64,000 nt of DNA, from positions 868,001-932,000 of the forward strand of contig CM030711.1 in the NCBI GenBank assembly GCA_017979445.1. The letters are read 5' to 3'. Every line of letters begins with the position of its first letter. The first letter of the stretch is position 1. Source of the stretch: Akebia trifoliata (lineage: Eukaryota; Streptophyta; Magnoliopsida; Ranunculales; Lardizabalaceae). Both the position numbers and the translations under genes were made by a program. Below, piece after piece: positions 37,890 to 49,016 of this stretch. The notes beneath the pieces were generated by a model. The model saw only the letters and a program-made list of their open reading frames with translations, was not told the DNA's origin and did no database searches.

Positions 37890-40520
37890 TGTTATTCACT
37901 TATTTCTCTTTTTCTTCTCTTTTCGAACCCTAAATCTTCATCTTCACAACTCAAACGTTGAAGAAGATAGATTGTGGGCAGGGGGGGTCCAAGAGTTTTT
38001 GGTGGAAAATCAAGGATTGACAAATAAATCAAACCCCTTATCCTAAAGATTGAAGATGATGGATTTCGAGGAAAAATTAAGGATTTTCGACAAGGGTTAT
38101 TTTGGTCACTTTATGTTAGTCTCTCATAGAAGACAACGGTCAAGGAGGGTAAGTCATCAGCTTGAAAATTAAGGGTACCTAAAATATTCACACAACCCCC
38201 AGAGGTATGAAAATTACCTAGTATACCTAACAATCCAAATAGCATAACCAACTCCAGTAAACAACCAATGTTAATCGCTCCCATTCACAAGATATATATC
38301 AAACTTCACAAGACGTGATGACTTTCAAATGCACATCCCAATATAGTGTTAGCCACATCACATAATGAAATGAATCCATTAGCTTGCAAATCTTTGTAGG
38401 AAACTCCCTTTTGATCAGAACACCAATAACATGAAATCTATGATTTCAAAACAATCAATCCCATGACAAACCTCCTTTCTTTTACCACTAGATGTACAAT
38501 ATTACCTCTCCTACTCCTTCATGGCCAACTATCCACATGCCTCACAACTTATCTCTCCATCAACCCCCCCCCCCCCCCCAACACTCACACTCACACTCAC
38601 ACTCACAATGAGACTTTTAAACTTTCTCGCTCCATTTAACCTCTTCAAAAAAGCTCCAAGACCCAACAACCACAAATATTCTTAAGTTGCTGCATCTAAT
38701 ATTGTGTTGAGGAAGTCGCCATAACCATAACAATATATCGCCAATTCCCCCAACTAACCATCATCTAATTTTCTTGGCATCCACTTCAACTACAAGATTG
38801 TCACCATGATCGGTGAAAATTAACCAAGGAATTGAAAACAATTTTCCTATTAAATGATTTTCAACCACTTATAATTGCAACGCCTTCCAACTATAATCCC
38901 ACTAAGGAAGAGAAAATTCTCAATCTGTACATAAGAGATATTCCAACAAGCCAAACCCACACTTCAACTACAAAAGGATCGATGGCATGGTCATGGTCAC
39001 CTGACAATGTGACACCCACTCAACAAGAGAAGTGGCCTCACATTATAATGAAGGAAAGAATCCACATCCCATCCCATACCTCAATTGATGATAGTACCTC
39101 AAGAGTTTCTAGCCCATTTCCTAATAGCCACCACCATAAACCACCATTAGATGTTAGTTTTAAAATCGTATAGTTCACATAAACTTCAGTCCATGATGAA
39201 ATCACAATAAGATCTCAAAATTTTGCAGATAATTTCAATCAGATACTAAAGTTTTATATATGAATTGATCAAAATTATTGCACAATTTGAAATGTTGAAA
39301 TTCAAAAAATTCTTGAAACTGAAACAATGTCAACGATCAAGTGGTTAAGCTAGTAGTTTCCTAGCTTGATTGATTGAATTCCTTGCCATTAAGAATGGTG
39401 CGTCGTCACTACTCGCTAATAAGGTCGCTTCAAGGCAGGCGGCCAAAAAAAAAACATTGTTTGATGGAACATCGCATCAATTTTTTATCAGTACTATGCC
39501 CGCCTTAACAGTAATCAGTTGCTCATCTGGAAGTCTTCAAAAGGGAGGTTGAAAGGCATGACCAGTCATTAATCTCAGAAACCAAGTTGCATGCCCCACC
39601 CTTGCAATTTAAGCCTTGATGAATATAACTTACAAAAAAGAACAACCTTCGATATGAACACCCTATTATTCAAATCTCTCCCCCCCACCCCCCAAGACAA
39701 CAGCGTATTTCCGACTCTTCTTCTTCCAACAAAACTTCGCCACTTAATCAGGGCCAAGATTTAGTGATCGTTGGTGCACCTTCTACTACACCACTAAATC
39801 GAGTAAGATAGTGCTCGGATGGAGTTTCTTAACGTCTCACACTACAAGAAACAGGAAAGTTTACAACAGGCTTATAGAAAATGTTTACAGAATACAATAA
39901 GCCCAATCTCTGGATTTTGAGCTCAGAGTGGATTCTTGAAACAGAGACTGAAACCCAAAGACGCATCTTTTCTTAACTAATCCCATCATTTCTTCCAGAC
40001 CTAACACTAGTAGAACAGTATTCAAGAGGTTCCCCTCAAAACGACTTTGCTTAAAAATATGTTTTTTTATATCAGAATTGCTACTATAAATTAGAAAACT
40101 TTACTGAACAAAAGAAAAAACGAAATTAGGGTTTTCGAAACCTACCTCTGAAAACTTCTGAAACAGTGCTTCGGATCTCCAATCTAATTCTTCGAATCTC
40201 AGCAAGTGAAGAACTTTTCCAAAGAAATGCAAATACACGACAAGTGCCGCTCCATGAGCTGCAGCAGCCAACGACCCAACAACCATGAGAAACCAATCGA
40301 AGTTATCTGCACAAGCAAATAACCTAGAAAACGGCACAGCTGCTGGTGGTGGTTCGATCTCCTCCACTTCTTCGATCCCTTCATCTTCCTCCAACTGTAC
40401 TGGTTCTGTACTAGAATCCAAATATGGAGATGGAGATTCTGGAGGTTCTGAAACCTCTGAAACTGGTGTTAGAGGTTGTATGTGAGGTGGAGACCATCCG
40501 AATATTCCTCTAGATACCAT
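25428..40520 (-). CDS. ABC transporter B family, ABCB6/ABCB20 type
   Basis: 11 exons give 1,398 residues: 40520-40146, 34788-34734, 34638-34463, 34316-34116, 31326-31067, 30975-30665, 30572-30349, 30260-29920, 29013-28232, 28090-27849, 26657-25428. The order is membrane domain 1, NBD1, linker, membrane domain 2, NBD2. NBD1 has Walker A GRNGSGKSS (438-446) and Walker B DE566-567. NBD2 has Walker A GVSGSGKST (1184-1192), DE1312-1313 and H-loop His1345. The N-terminus (GWSPPHIQPLTPVSEVSEPP) and C-terminus (MQPHFGKGLRQHR) mark the plant ABCB6/20 clade, whose members are about 1,407 residues and are linked to auxin export with TWD1. The start is the ATG at 40520; two in-frame codons just upstream are not ATG. 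NBD1 is unusual (see findings). Introns 1 (5.4 kb) and 4 (2.8 kb) are swollen by repeats. Confidence 0.95.
27533..27590 (+). repeat. AAT microsatellite behind a LINE-like terminus
   Basis: TTTTTCAATATATTATACTT, close to the 3' end of the local LINE family, is followed by A-rich DNA and about eight AAT units. It may be an extreme 5'-truncated LINE insertion whose tail became a microsatellite, or chance similarity over 20 bases. It lies in intron 10 of the ABCB gene. Confidence 0.45.
31840..32230 (+). pseudogene. Possible broken gene fragment of unknown origin in ABCB intron 4
   Basis: Two protein-like stretches lie on the strand opposite the ABCB gene. The first (about 31870-32035) reads FPRENLERDLNVSSFGACDA onward. 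The second, in a different frame (32039-32203), contains LVTSPNFNEYLNGLAIKQQ and LPPIFSRYPEDKEGVYLV. Composition is balanced and unlike the AT-rich surroundings. No transposon motif is visible, and I do not recognise the family. It could be a captured or retrocopied exon pair with a frameshift, or an open stretch by chance. Confidence 0.35.
33971..34084. mobile_element. TIR family F2, copy 1
   Basis: GAGAGATTCTATTGGCACCC at the left is mirrored by GGGTGCCAATAGCAGCTCTC at the right; the element is 114 bp. It sits in ABCB intron 4, about 30 bp from exon 4's donor (34115), so it is almost at the splice site. Confidence 0.75.
35948..35967. repeat. Poly-C tract in ABCB intron 1
   Basis: About 20 consecutive C on the plus strand. 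A second C-run followed by CACACT repeats is at about 38567-38607. Both are simple sequence. Confidence 0.9.
37503..37955 (+). mobile_element. Copia-type LTR retrotransposon remnant (RNase H end plus 3' LTR)
   Basis: One frame from 37505 reads ERTKHIEVDCHFIR, meets a stop at about 37565, then continues DNQLGDVLTKALPRSS and LCTKLGMLDFYTPNLRG, the standard C-terminal end of Copia polyproteins. A purine-rich tract (TTGAGAGGGAG) follows, and the LTR seems to begin with TGTCTGAG at 37702. The rest of the element is absent. The LTR contains a long CT microsatellite. The LTR's right edge is not clear; about 37955 is a guess. It lies in ABCB intron 1, antisense to the gene. Confidence 0.85.
37808..37887. 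repeat. CT microsatellite, about 40 units
   Basis: An uninterrupted run of CT dinucleotides, about 80 bp, inside the Copia LTR. It is likely to be highly variable in length between individuals. Confidence 0.95.
38088..38220 (+). repeat. Dispersed repeat F3, copy 2
   Basis: GTTATTTTGGTCACTTTATG, TTAGTCTCTCATAGAAGACA, CATCAGCTTGAAAATTAAGG and GTACCT match copy 1 (11040-11170) and the complement of copy 3 (53095-53180). It is downstream of the Copia LTR, in ABCB intron 1. Confidence 0.5.
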
Positions 40521-40843
40521 TATCAACGAAGTATCTAAAAACCTTGAACCCTAATTCATCAAAACCCTAGAAATGACCAAAATTAGAGAAAAAAGTAGTG
40601 GATCGCGTGGGAAATTTGGGGGAAAATAGCAGAGATGGACAGAGACGTTTGTTTCTTCGTTGGACGTGTTTTTTTTATTTTTATTTGCTTGGTTTGATCA
40701 AATCCAAGTGAAGATTCGAGGAATTCATGAGGACTAAAAAACTCGGTCAAACTAGGCGGACAGAGGAGAAGAGAGAGAGAGAGACAGTTTGAAAGTTGAC
40801 TTGCCAATTGCGTTCTCTTCTCTTTCCTCTCTCTCGCTTTTTC

Positions 40844-40853
40844 CTCTTTTATA
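40844..40853 (-). promoter_or_regulatory. Candidate TATA box of the ABCB gene
   Basis: The minus strand reads TTATAAAAGAGG about 325 bp upstream of the start codon. It is followed by a leader rich in GAGA and CTCT runs (40740-40850). The spacing gives a plausible leader of about 290 bases. There is no experimental support. Confidence 0.4.
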
Positions 40854-41058
40854 AGTTAACGACGCTAACGGACGTTTCCCTGCGTCTGAGATTTCTTTCT
40901 CCCTCTCTTCACCCTGTCTTTGGCGGACTACAAGGTTTAAATTAAATTAGTTTTTTTATTTTATTTTTTCCCCGATTAGTTGCACATCGTAACAGTTGCA
41001 CTCCAATCTTTAAATAAAAAAATTACTTGAACCCATCTTGAAAGAAATAAAGATTTCC

Positions 41059-41170
41059 TCACGCCCCATCACATAATCATAGATCATTTTGCCTAGGGAT
41101 ATGCATAAACATAAAAAAAATTCTTGTTTATCCTAAGGCAAATGATCTGTGATTTTGTGATGGGGGCGTT
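41059..41170. mobile_element. Foldback MITE family F1, copy 3
   Basis: ACGCCCCATCACATAATCAT is mirrored by GATTTTGTGATGGGGGCGTT, and ATCATTTTGCCTAGG by CCTAAGGCAAATGAT. Nearly the whole element is a hairpin. Confidence 0.7.
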
Positions 41171-41609
41171 AGATCATCGTGACTTATCAATAACCCATTG
41201 TATAAGCAATAGTTCTTGTAAAATCTAAACCAAACTTATCATTAGCTTGAGCTCTTACAATTTTTTATGTATTTATATAGATCATGATGCTTTGAAATTG
41301 ATTCGAGAGTTTGTGAAGTTTGGTACCATGATTCCTTTCTAATTTTAAACTTCCAACTTCAGAAGCTTTTTTCTGTTGGTTTCATTTCAAATTTTAGACT
41401 TCAAAACTGAAATTCATAAATTATGAACCAACGGTGAGGGATACTGGATGAAACTTCTGAACTCTGATTTCTAGTTTTCAAACTTCAAGCTTCAAAAGTG
41501 TCACCAAACATGATCTTATACATTTTTTCCATTTTTTTTAGTGCAATCATAATAGTGGAGTAAAAATATTTTCTCTTAAAGTAATGGAGCACAATTCGTA
41601 CTAAGACTA

Positions 41610-41900
41610 TGTTTGGATTGAGAGAAGTAGAGAGAAGAAAAACTCATTAAGAGAAGAGAAGGGAAAAAAATAGAAGATAAACTAAATTTCTCTCCACCAT
41701 GTTTGGATTGACAAAAGAGAACTCGGGACAACTTTGAAATTTTAAAATATATTAAAAGTGATCTAAGGGTAGAGTTGGAATTATAAAATATTTTGAAAAG
41801 GTTTCTCTCCATTTCGATTCTCTTCTTTCTACTTTTGGAGATAAAGAAAACTCATATTTTTTTTTCTCTCCTCTTCTCTCCCCACTTAACAATCCAAACA
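41610..41900. mobile_element. MITE with TGTTTGGATTG termini
   Basis: TGTTTGGATTG begins the block and CAATCCAAACA ends it. Purine-rich GAGAAG stretches next to each end also pair. A third TGTTTGGATTG at 41700 suggests a partial internal duplication or a nested second copy. About 290 bp; no coding capacity. Confidence 0.6.
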
Positions 41901-43002
41901 ATCCTCTTCTTTCTAGTTATATTTCGAGGGCATGAATTTGCACCAACCATCAGTAGATTCATTGATAAGCAAAATTTCTTCCTCAACATGTAGTGTTTTA
42001 GTCCCTGGAATCAAAGCAGCTTCTCAGGGTTCTATTACAGTAGATGTTGAAGTTTCAAAGTTAACAAGATTAAAAGCAAAGAGTATAGTGCTAGAACCAC
42101 TAGGTATCAAGGAAAGGAGTGCTATCGGAGCACAAATGCTAAAATAAAACACAATGTGAAGGAACGAATTTTTGTTAAAAGAACAAGTAACAAAGGAGTG
42201 CCATTAGTGAAAATTGTTGCGCTTTATCTTAGCAGTTGGCATCAAATCCAAATTGAAATCCAAATAGGCCTCCACGCCAAGTAGACATATGAAAGATTGA
42301 AACATACAAAAAAGGTGAATCCATTAATTGGCCTAAATGTTTTCCCTCCTCGAAGGGGTCACACACAATTTGGGTATCCTTCTATTTCCCCTTGACATCA
42401 TTGTGACGTGGCCATAATTCTAGGGATCACCTTTACCTTATAAGAAAATATAATCCATTGTCTCACTTATATAGGACTTCATTTTATCTCTACAAGTTAA
42501 CTTGTTTGCCTGCAAGGCCTAATTGAAGTAGATTGTCTGAGGTTTCAATAGAAGTTATTTATCTTCTGTCTTCGACCTTGTCCTTGGCTCTGCAGTCTTC
42601 AACCTTCCAGCTTCTGGCATACTTATCACCAGATCCAGATCCTCGATTCGCTATTCATACAACTTTGGCTACTTTAGCCGCATTCGCTGCATCTGACAGG
42701 GACGATTTCAGATAGGTAGGTTGGGTTGGGTTGCTAGGACCTCGATTTAGATCCCAACTTTTTCAGCCTCCGCTTGTTGGGTGGACCCGAACTTTGCTAC
42801 TATCGCACTACGGCTTGACTTGACTAATCTCTTGCGGATCTCAATCTAAAGTATTGTTTCGTCACTTGCTCCATAGTTTGCTACTAACATACTAAGACTT
42901 TTCAATCTACTTTTTTATACTGTAGTTTAGTCAAAGGTAGACCTAAAGGTTGGAGCTAGACCACTCTATCAATAGTCGAAATAACATACTTGATTTGTAC
43001 AC

Positions 43003-43096
43003 GGTTGACGTGCCAATGCACAAAACCATAGAACTTTTATTTAGGATACACAAGGAAAAATATTTACAATTTTATGCACTTGCCGCCACATCAACC
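43003..43096. mobile_element. Foldback MITE family F1, copy 4
   Basis: GGTTGACGTG and the complement of CCACATCAACC bound a 94-bp hairpin that includes TGCACAAAACCATAGAA and its mirrored counterpart. It is shorter than copies 1 and 2. Confidence 0.6.
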
Positions 43097-44315
43097 TCGT
43101 TATTGTTTAGAAAACAAAGATATGCATCCGTGTAAAGGTCATCATCACTAGAGATTGAAGAAAGCATAGTAATAAGGAAAGCACTACTTGGAATATTGTT
43201 GATTCACGACATATATTAGTTTTTGTGAAAATTTTATTAGGTAACACAAATATTCGTCAACAATAGAGGTTGAGTTTTGAATTATAATACGACATATACG
43301 TAAATTATCATTTAATAACATAATCATGATGAACTTCAAAATTTCTCATTTTTTAAAGATATAACAACAATTAAAAATTAAAAGAGCCTGCAACATTTGT
43401 CCCTTATTTTACAAAAATCGAAATGGATCCTTACATAATTATAACGGACATTATAATAACATCGTATATGTTATTTTAAACCAAATTTAATATCTGTATG
43501 TATGTGCCCCACCTCGATGTCCTACCATAAGTATCTTATATTAATATGGGCCAACTGACCTAAAGAATTAAGGGTAATTTAGGAATACAACGACGGCACG
43601 GACATCGTCAAGTCAAGCATAATATGATATTTATTGTGCGGTTCTGTACGAATTCTACAGAAGTAATAACTTTTCTATCGTTGGATGCTACTTAGTCCAA
43701 CGACCAATAAGATAGTGAAATGTGTTACGAAAAAGGCGAAAGGTGTACTTTCGACTAAACATTATACACGTGCCACAATTTTATTAGATAGTAAAAATAA
43801 TATAGTACTTAATGATGCAACGGTTGCCTCACTAGGGAGTTTATGTGTGAGACACCGTGATTGACGGATGTCAACATCTTCTAACGGTTAGTGCATTGGA
43901 GTGGGGCCACGTTATGTGTGATTTAGATGCAATAACTCTGAATCCAACTTTGAAGCAGCCTTACTTTTCAAAATTTCGGAGAAACCCCTCTGTGAGTGGG
44001 TCCTTTTTGTCTTGAAATTGTTGATATGCCCTTCCTCGGTTCGATGAATATTTAGGATGCCCCTCCCTATTTAGATATTTTTTGTTCGTGAAAAACCAAT
44101 TCAAAATAAAAAAAATACTTGAATTGCCTTGACAATGCATGGAGAACGGTTGATTTTTTAACTTGTATCTCAAGAAAATAAATATTTGGATATTTGTGCA
44201 CCAAATCATCATAGTGTTGAACCCAATGTCCAATGCAGGCAATGTAGCACCGCTCATTCGAAATTTCACATAGAATCATGATAAATGACATGCTATCATG
44301 TACATGATTTGGACG

Positions 44316-44409
44316 TGTTGACATGACAAATGCATAAAATCATATATCTTTTTTCTTTTGGGATACATAATGAAAAAGATCTACAATTCTGTGCACTTGC
44401 CACGTCAAT
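44316..44409. mobile_element. Foldback MITE family F1, copy 5
   Basis: Left arm GTTGACATGACAAATGCATA, right arm TGTGCACTTGCCACGTCAA. It is closely related to copy 4 in length and sequence (CACTTGCC and GATACA blocks). Confidence 0.55.
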
Positions 44410-45478
44410 TGTATACAAACTGCGTATGTGTCAGCACGTTGTTTTATCATTAGCCTTTCACATATTCCCAGTTACTCAATCGAACAAAGCCTATCGTGGG
44501 TAGTTTTATGACTTGGATACCTTCAAAATATTTGGATTCGTGCAATTGGTCAATCAAATATTTTGTGAATTGTCAAGATAAGAACAATGTCCCTTTCCTA
44601 TAACAACATATGGTGTCTACATGACATGCTTTTATTAGAGTTAAAACACATTGGACTTTGCGCTACAAAGAAAATAACTTGATTAACAGTCTTGAGTGTT
44701 TTAAACTCCAACTAAACATGCCACATAGACATCGTTATGGATTTGATTCTTTCGTGAAATTCCGAATTGACTTTATTGTGAACAATTTTTTTTCCTCCCT
44801 ACATTGACAACCTCCTTTTAAAAGGTGACTACGACTATTGGTAATCCACCAAAGCTTTTTGTACGAGCGAGCTATCATGTCGTTCACAAATCAATCATAA
44901 AGTTTCTATGGAATAAGTGATTACCAAAGGGTCATCCTTATCTATTCAGTTGTTACGATAGATGAATTGATTGACATTGAACCTCGATTCACTCATTTTC
45001 TAAGGGTGATCAATTTTGAGTATCATGCACTGCATTTACGTAGGCTTTAAGGTCTCATGGAAATTTCTGGGGTATAATAATCCTCCGTTTTTGGAAAATC
45101 ACAAATTTAGAGTTTTGATCAACGATTCCCAAATCACTGAAGATTTCCCAAAATTTCAAATTATTACCACTTTATCAAATATTTTTGGAAATGTTCTACA
45201 CAATTTTAGGGTGTTTATAATCAATGACTTTATCATATTTGTACTCACAAAATTGGAAGCATTGAGCTTATTTGGAAAAGTAATCCAACTTATAAATTAA
45301 TAGATGACATTTTTCACTTAATATGTATGTTTTGATTCTCAACATTTTGTTTGAAATATTTTAGGACTTTATTTTCAAGGTTTTGAACGTTGAGAATGTT
45401 AGCTTCATAAATTGTGAAAAAAACATATATTTCATTAGTTTTTATATAAATGAGCTTTTTGCCAATATTGGAAAGAGT

Positions 45479-45666
45479 CGTGATAATCTGACTCTCTTGA
45501 CGTGGCATGTGCTAGAACCATAGATTATATGCCTCAAGATACACATATGTGCATCCCCATAAACATGTGTAGTTGTGTATTCCAAGGCAAAAAGATCTAT
45601 GATTCTAACACATGCCACGTCATGAGAGTATTTTGAATATGTCATGGAGTCAGAAAATCATTACTC
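45479..45666. mobile_element. Foldback MITE family F1, copy 6
   Basis: GACGTGGCATGTGCTAGAAC pairs with the complement of ATTCTAACACATGCCACGTC almost perfectly. CCATAGAT and ATCTATGATT follow inward. The right outer end GTCAGAAAATCATTAC matches copy 1. Confidence 0.75.
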
Positions 45667-46959
45667 TACTAGAAAAGCTTGGCATGTTGTCACTCTTGTA
45701 GAAGGCGTACCCCTAATTTTAATATTTGCACGAGAGGATGACCTTAATTTAAATTTTATAGATAATTAAATGATTATTTTCTATTCTATTTAAATCTTTT
45801 TCCATATATTTCTAGTTATTTTTGTCAGTATATTTCAAGTTTTTTGGTTTCATTTTTGGGTTGGTTAGGTGGAATTTGGTGGTTGGTATTGTTATTCACA
45901 ATATGTTAAGGTGTCAAAATAAGGAGTCATATAAAACACATTTTTAGACTTGATGTTGATTGATATTGTTACATGGATCTCTTACAAGAGATTCAACAAA
46001 AGTACAATGTCCCATTAGTGTCAAATATTGATGTTAACTGCATAGATAAGGACAATCCACTATGCAATGTGAATGATGGTAGGATTTTGATTTTTGATGA
46101 ATGTGGGGTTGGCTTTAAACAAGTGGTTTTGGGGATGTTTTCTCCTATATGACTAAGGTATGCCAATGGAGTGCATGTCTCACCACACCACAAATAGTGC
46201 TCAAGACTAATGGAATTCTCAAATGCACAGAAATATAGGCATATAGAAATCGTCTTAAGAGCTTTGTTGTTGAACACTATTTTGAATGATAAAAAATGAG
46301 AGTTACAATTGTAATTCCTTGTTCACATGAGCCGACATTTAAGTGGAGATGTAACTTTTCTCGGGTGACAGATGATAAAACTGTCACGATGCATACCATA
46401 CTTGTGGTAGCAATGCAAATCAATATCATAAAAAGGCAAGACTACACTAGGTTTGAAAAATTATCGAGCCATAAATATGGGTACACATAAAGTCATATTG
46501 ACCTTATGATTCATTATGGAGATGCATTAGAAATTCTAGATTCACGTCACATATTGGACCACATGGAAGGTAGGGCAAACACTATTTGTACGCTTAAATT
46601 TTGATGAGTAATTAATTTAAGAAGTTTGACATAATATAGAATGAACATTAAAGATCGACCACCTAAAAGACTCATCTAACACCGAAGTCATCTCATATGA
46701 GATTTTCGAAAAACTTGGTTGAAACAAAAAAGAGTTTAATCTTGCAAATAGTATTCACTCTTTTCCTAACTATTTCTTTAGCATTATCGAAGATCTAGTA
46801 GGTTTGATTATACGAACAATTGAACATACCCAATGCATCAAAAGCTCCCAAGGGAACGGAATATTGACCTCGAAACATGAATATTTTGGTAATGTATCAG
46901 GTATGTATCGATTCATACCATATCGATTTTTCCATTAATCGAAACATTCAATATTTCAA

Positions 46960-47061
46960 GAGAGCTACTATTGCCTCACCAACTTTTACTAATGCCACAC
47001 TAATTCCTATATAAATCACCAAAAAAAATTGCACACAGTTGGTGTGGCAATAGCAACTCTC
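46960..47061. mobile_element. TIR family F2, copy 2
   Basis: GAGAGCTACTATTGCCTCAC is mirrored by GTTGGTGTGGCAATAGCAAC then TCTC; 102 bp. It ends about 230 bp upstream of the SLOW GREEN 1 start codon, so it is part of that promoter. Confidence 0.75.
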
Positions 47062-47288
47062 ATATTTTAATGGCCATTTTAAGGGATTTTCAACTCGTCT
47101 CATTCGAGACTCGTCCGAGTCATTTCAACAGACGATCAGAAAACCGAGTTTGAAACCCACGTGGGAGAAGGGTTTTAGAATTTAGCTCCTCTTATCGTCT
47201 GGGCTTTGGCCACTCGTCCTTCCGCGTGTTTCGCAGAGAGAGACAGAGGATCAAAACCAGAGCACCAAAGCAAACCAAACCAGAAAAA

Positions 47289-48290
47289 ATGGAATCCCTC
47301 ACCAAAATCAGTCACCACCAACACTCTCTGCATCTCTCACTCCATTCCCACTCATCATTCTCAAAACCCATTCTCTCAATCACACCCAAACCCCTCTCAC
47401 GAACGAAACTGATTCTCAAAGCCTCCTCTATCAATCTCTTTCCAGACCCACAAAACCACCATAAAAAAAAACTATTTGAAACTGTGAAACCGCTGTCCTC
47501 CATCCTCAAAACCACCTGTATCGCCATCGCCGCCACCTCTCTTTTCTTCAGCCGTTTCAACAAACCCTCTTTCGCAACTCCCATAGCACAACCCACAGTC
47601 GAATCAATCGATGAAGAGGAGAAGAAATCCATACAAGAGAATTTGGATTCTTACCCAGACGAAGTTGAATCCCTTAGATCCCTAATGGAGGTCAAGATCA
47701 AGGACAAGAAGCTTCAAGAAGCCATCTCCATAGTCGATCGATTGGTCCAAATCGAACCCTTGGAGAAGCAATGGCCTTTGTTAAAAGCCCATCTCAGGAG
47801 CTATAGCGGAGATGTCGAACTGGCGAAAGAAGGGTTCGAAGAGATACTCTCCGAAGACCCACTGTTTGTTGAAGCTTACCATGGCTTAGTAATGACGGCT
47901 TCAAAGTTAGAATCGGGTGAGTTAGAGAATGTGATTAAGAGAATTGAGAATGCTATGGAGAGGTGTAAGATTGAGAAAAAGAACGAAGATTTGAGAGACT
48001 TTAAGCTTCTTGTTGCCCAAATTAGGGTTATTGAGGGGAATTATATGGATGCATTGAAGGTTTATCAAGAGCTTGTGAAAGAAGAGCCGAGGGACTTTCG
48101 ACCTTATCTATGTCAGGGGATTATTTATACTTTGCTGGAGAAGAAAGACGAGGCGGAGAAACTGTTCGATAAGTATCGGCGCCTTGTACCAAAGGAGCAT
48201 CCCTATGCTCAGTATTTTGAGGAAAATATGATGTCAACAAAGGGTTTCTCTCAAATGATGGAGAAACAGCTAATGGGTTCGAAAAGCTGA
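47289..48290 (+). CDS. SG1: SLOW GREEN 1-like chloroplast TPR protein
   Basis: An intronless 333-residue protein. The first 60 residues are Ser/His/Leu-rich with almost no acidic residues, a chloroplast transit peptide. A hydrophobic segment (about 72-87, LKTTCIAIAATSLFF) follows, then helical TPR-like repeats to the C-terminus (for example LRSLMEVKIKDKKLQEAISI and DALKVYQELVKEEPRDFRPY). The layout and length match Arabidopsis SLOW GREEN 1, needed for early chloroplast development. The ATG at 47289 is preceded by CAGAAAAA and begins the transit peptide; upstream in-frame codons up to 47226 lack an ATG. The assignment rests on remembered family features. Confidence 0.88.
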   Translation: MESLTKISHHQHSLHLSLHSHSSFSKPILSITPKPLSRTKLILKASSINLFPDPQNHHKKKLFETVKPLSSILKTTCIAIAATSLFFSRFNKPSFATPIAQPTVESIDEEEKKSIQENLDSYPDEVESLRSLMEVKIKDKKLQEAISIVDRLVQIEPLEKQWPLLKAHLRSYSGDVELAKEGFEEILSEDPLFVEAYHGLVMTASKLESGELENVIKRIENAMERCKIEKKNEDLRDFKLLVAQIRVIEGNYMDALKVYQELVKEEPRDFRPYLCQGIIYTLLEKKDEAEKLFDKYRRLVPKEHPYAQYFEENMMSTKGFSQMMEKQLMGSKS

Positions 48291-48768
48291 GAGATTTGGG
48301 GTCTTCTTTCTTGTTTTCGAGCAAAAGATCGCGGCTTTAGGCATGGTAAGAGCGATTCATATACAATGAGGTTGTTTTATATTTTTCCTTCTCTGTTTTA
48401 GATGATAGTTTTTTTTTTTTTTTTTGTTCATTTTTAGTGGAGTTGGTTACTTTGTAATCTGTGTTTTTAAGAGAGGCATGAATTCAAATTTTGTAGTCAG
48501 TTATATATTTACTTGAGTCTTGAAATCTTGGTTATTGGAATTTTTTTTTGAAAAAGGAGGAAGACTTTTTAATTGGGAAGAATAGATGATTGATTTTCTA
48601 GTTTGTTGTGATTTGACATGGTGGTTTAAAGTTGTGGGTGCCTCATCTCTTCGAATTTAAATGCCCTTCATTGTCATTTTGTATATTATAGACTAATTAC
48701 ATCGTATTAAGATTGGCCATTCTTTATGGAGTTTGAATGTTGGGCAATCAAGAAACGATGTGTTCATA

Positions 48769-49016
48769 TATTTATTTATTTATTTATTTTTGCTTATTGT
48801 GGGTATCCCCACCCTTCGGGTGAGACTAATCCCACGGTCACACGCACCACTCCCTCAGAAAGTCCTACATGCAACTGGTTGAGTTGAGGGTCAACCGGAC
48901 CCTGGAGGGTGGCCGTGAGGAATTCATAGCTTCGTGGGGTTTCAATCACTTGACCTACCCTTCCTGAGGAGCTTATCAAGGCTCGGCTTGCCACTAGGCC
49001 ACCCCTTGGGGTTACA
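48769..49016 (-). mobile_element. SINE, copy 1 (tRNA-derived, with target-site duplication)
   Basis: Read on the minus strand, the element begins with a tRNA-like head whose box A is TGGCCTAGTGG. A weaker box B (GATTGAAACC) lies about 50 bases further on. It continues through a conserved body (ACCGTGGGATTAGTCTCACC) to an AAAT-repeat tail. It is flanked by the direct repeat ATGTGTTCATA at 48758-48768 and 49017-49027, extendable to 14 bp with one mismatch. The 225-bp body is about 85% like SINE copy 2 by eye. Confidence 0.85.

Larger units (their letters stand above)
40521..47288. other. Spacer between ABCB and SLOW GREEN 1 genes
   Basis: A 6.8 kb divergent spacer without a supportable gene. 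It holds the ABCB upstream region, a 290-bp TIR element (41610-41900), four F1 foldbacks (41059, 43003, 44316, 45479) and an F2 element in the proximal SG1 promoter. The remaining sequence is AT-rich with short non-conserved open frames. Confidence 0.6.

Noticed and set aside
37678..37899. Arg-Glu repeat open frame
   Set aside because: It is simply the CT microsatellite read in one frame.
40866..40881. GCTAACGGAC upstream of the ABCB gene
   Set aside because: It fails the MSA consensus at two positions and stands alone; there is no reason to expect mitotic control of this transporter.
41932..42147. 71-residue frame with fairly balanced composition
   Set aside because: Short, with no recognised domain and no splice partners. 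It lies beside a MITE.
43879..43892. A perfect MSA consensus TCTAACGGTT
   Set aside because: No gene starts nearby, and a 10-base degenerate motif is expected by chance at this window size.
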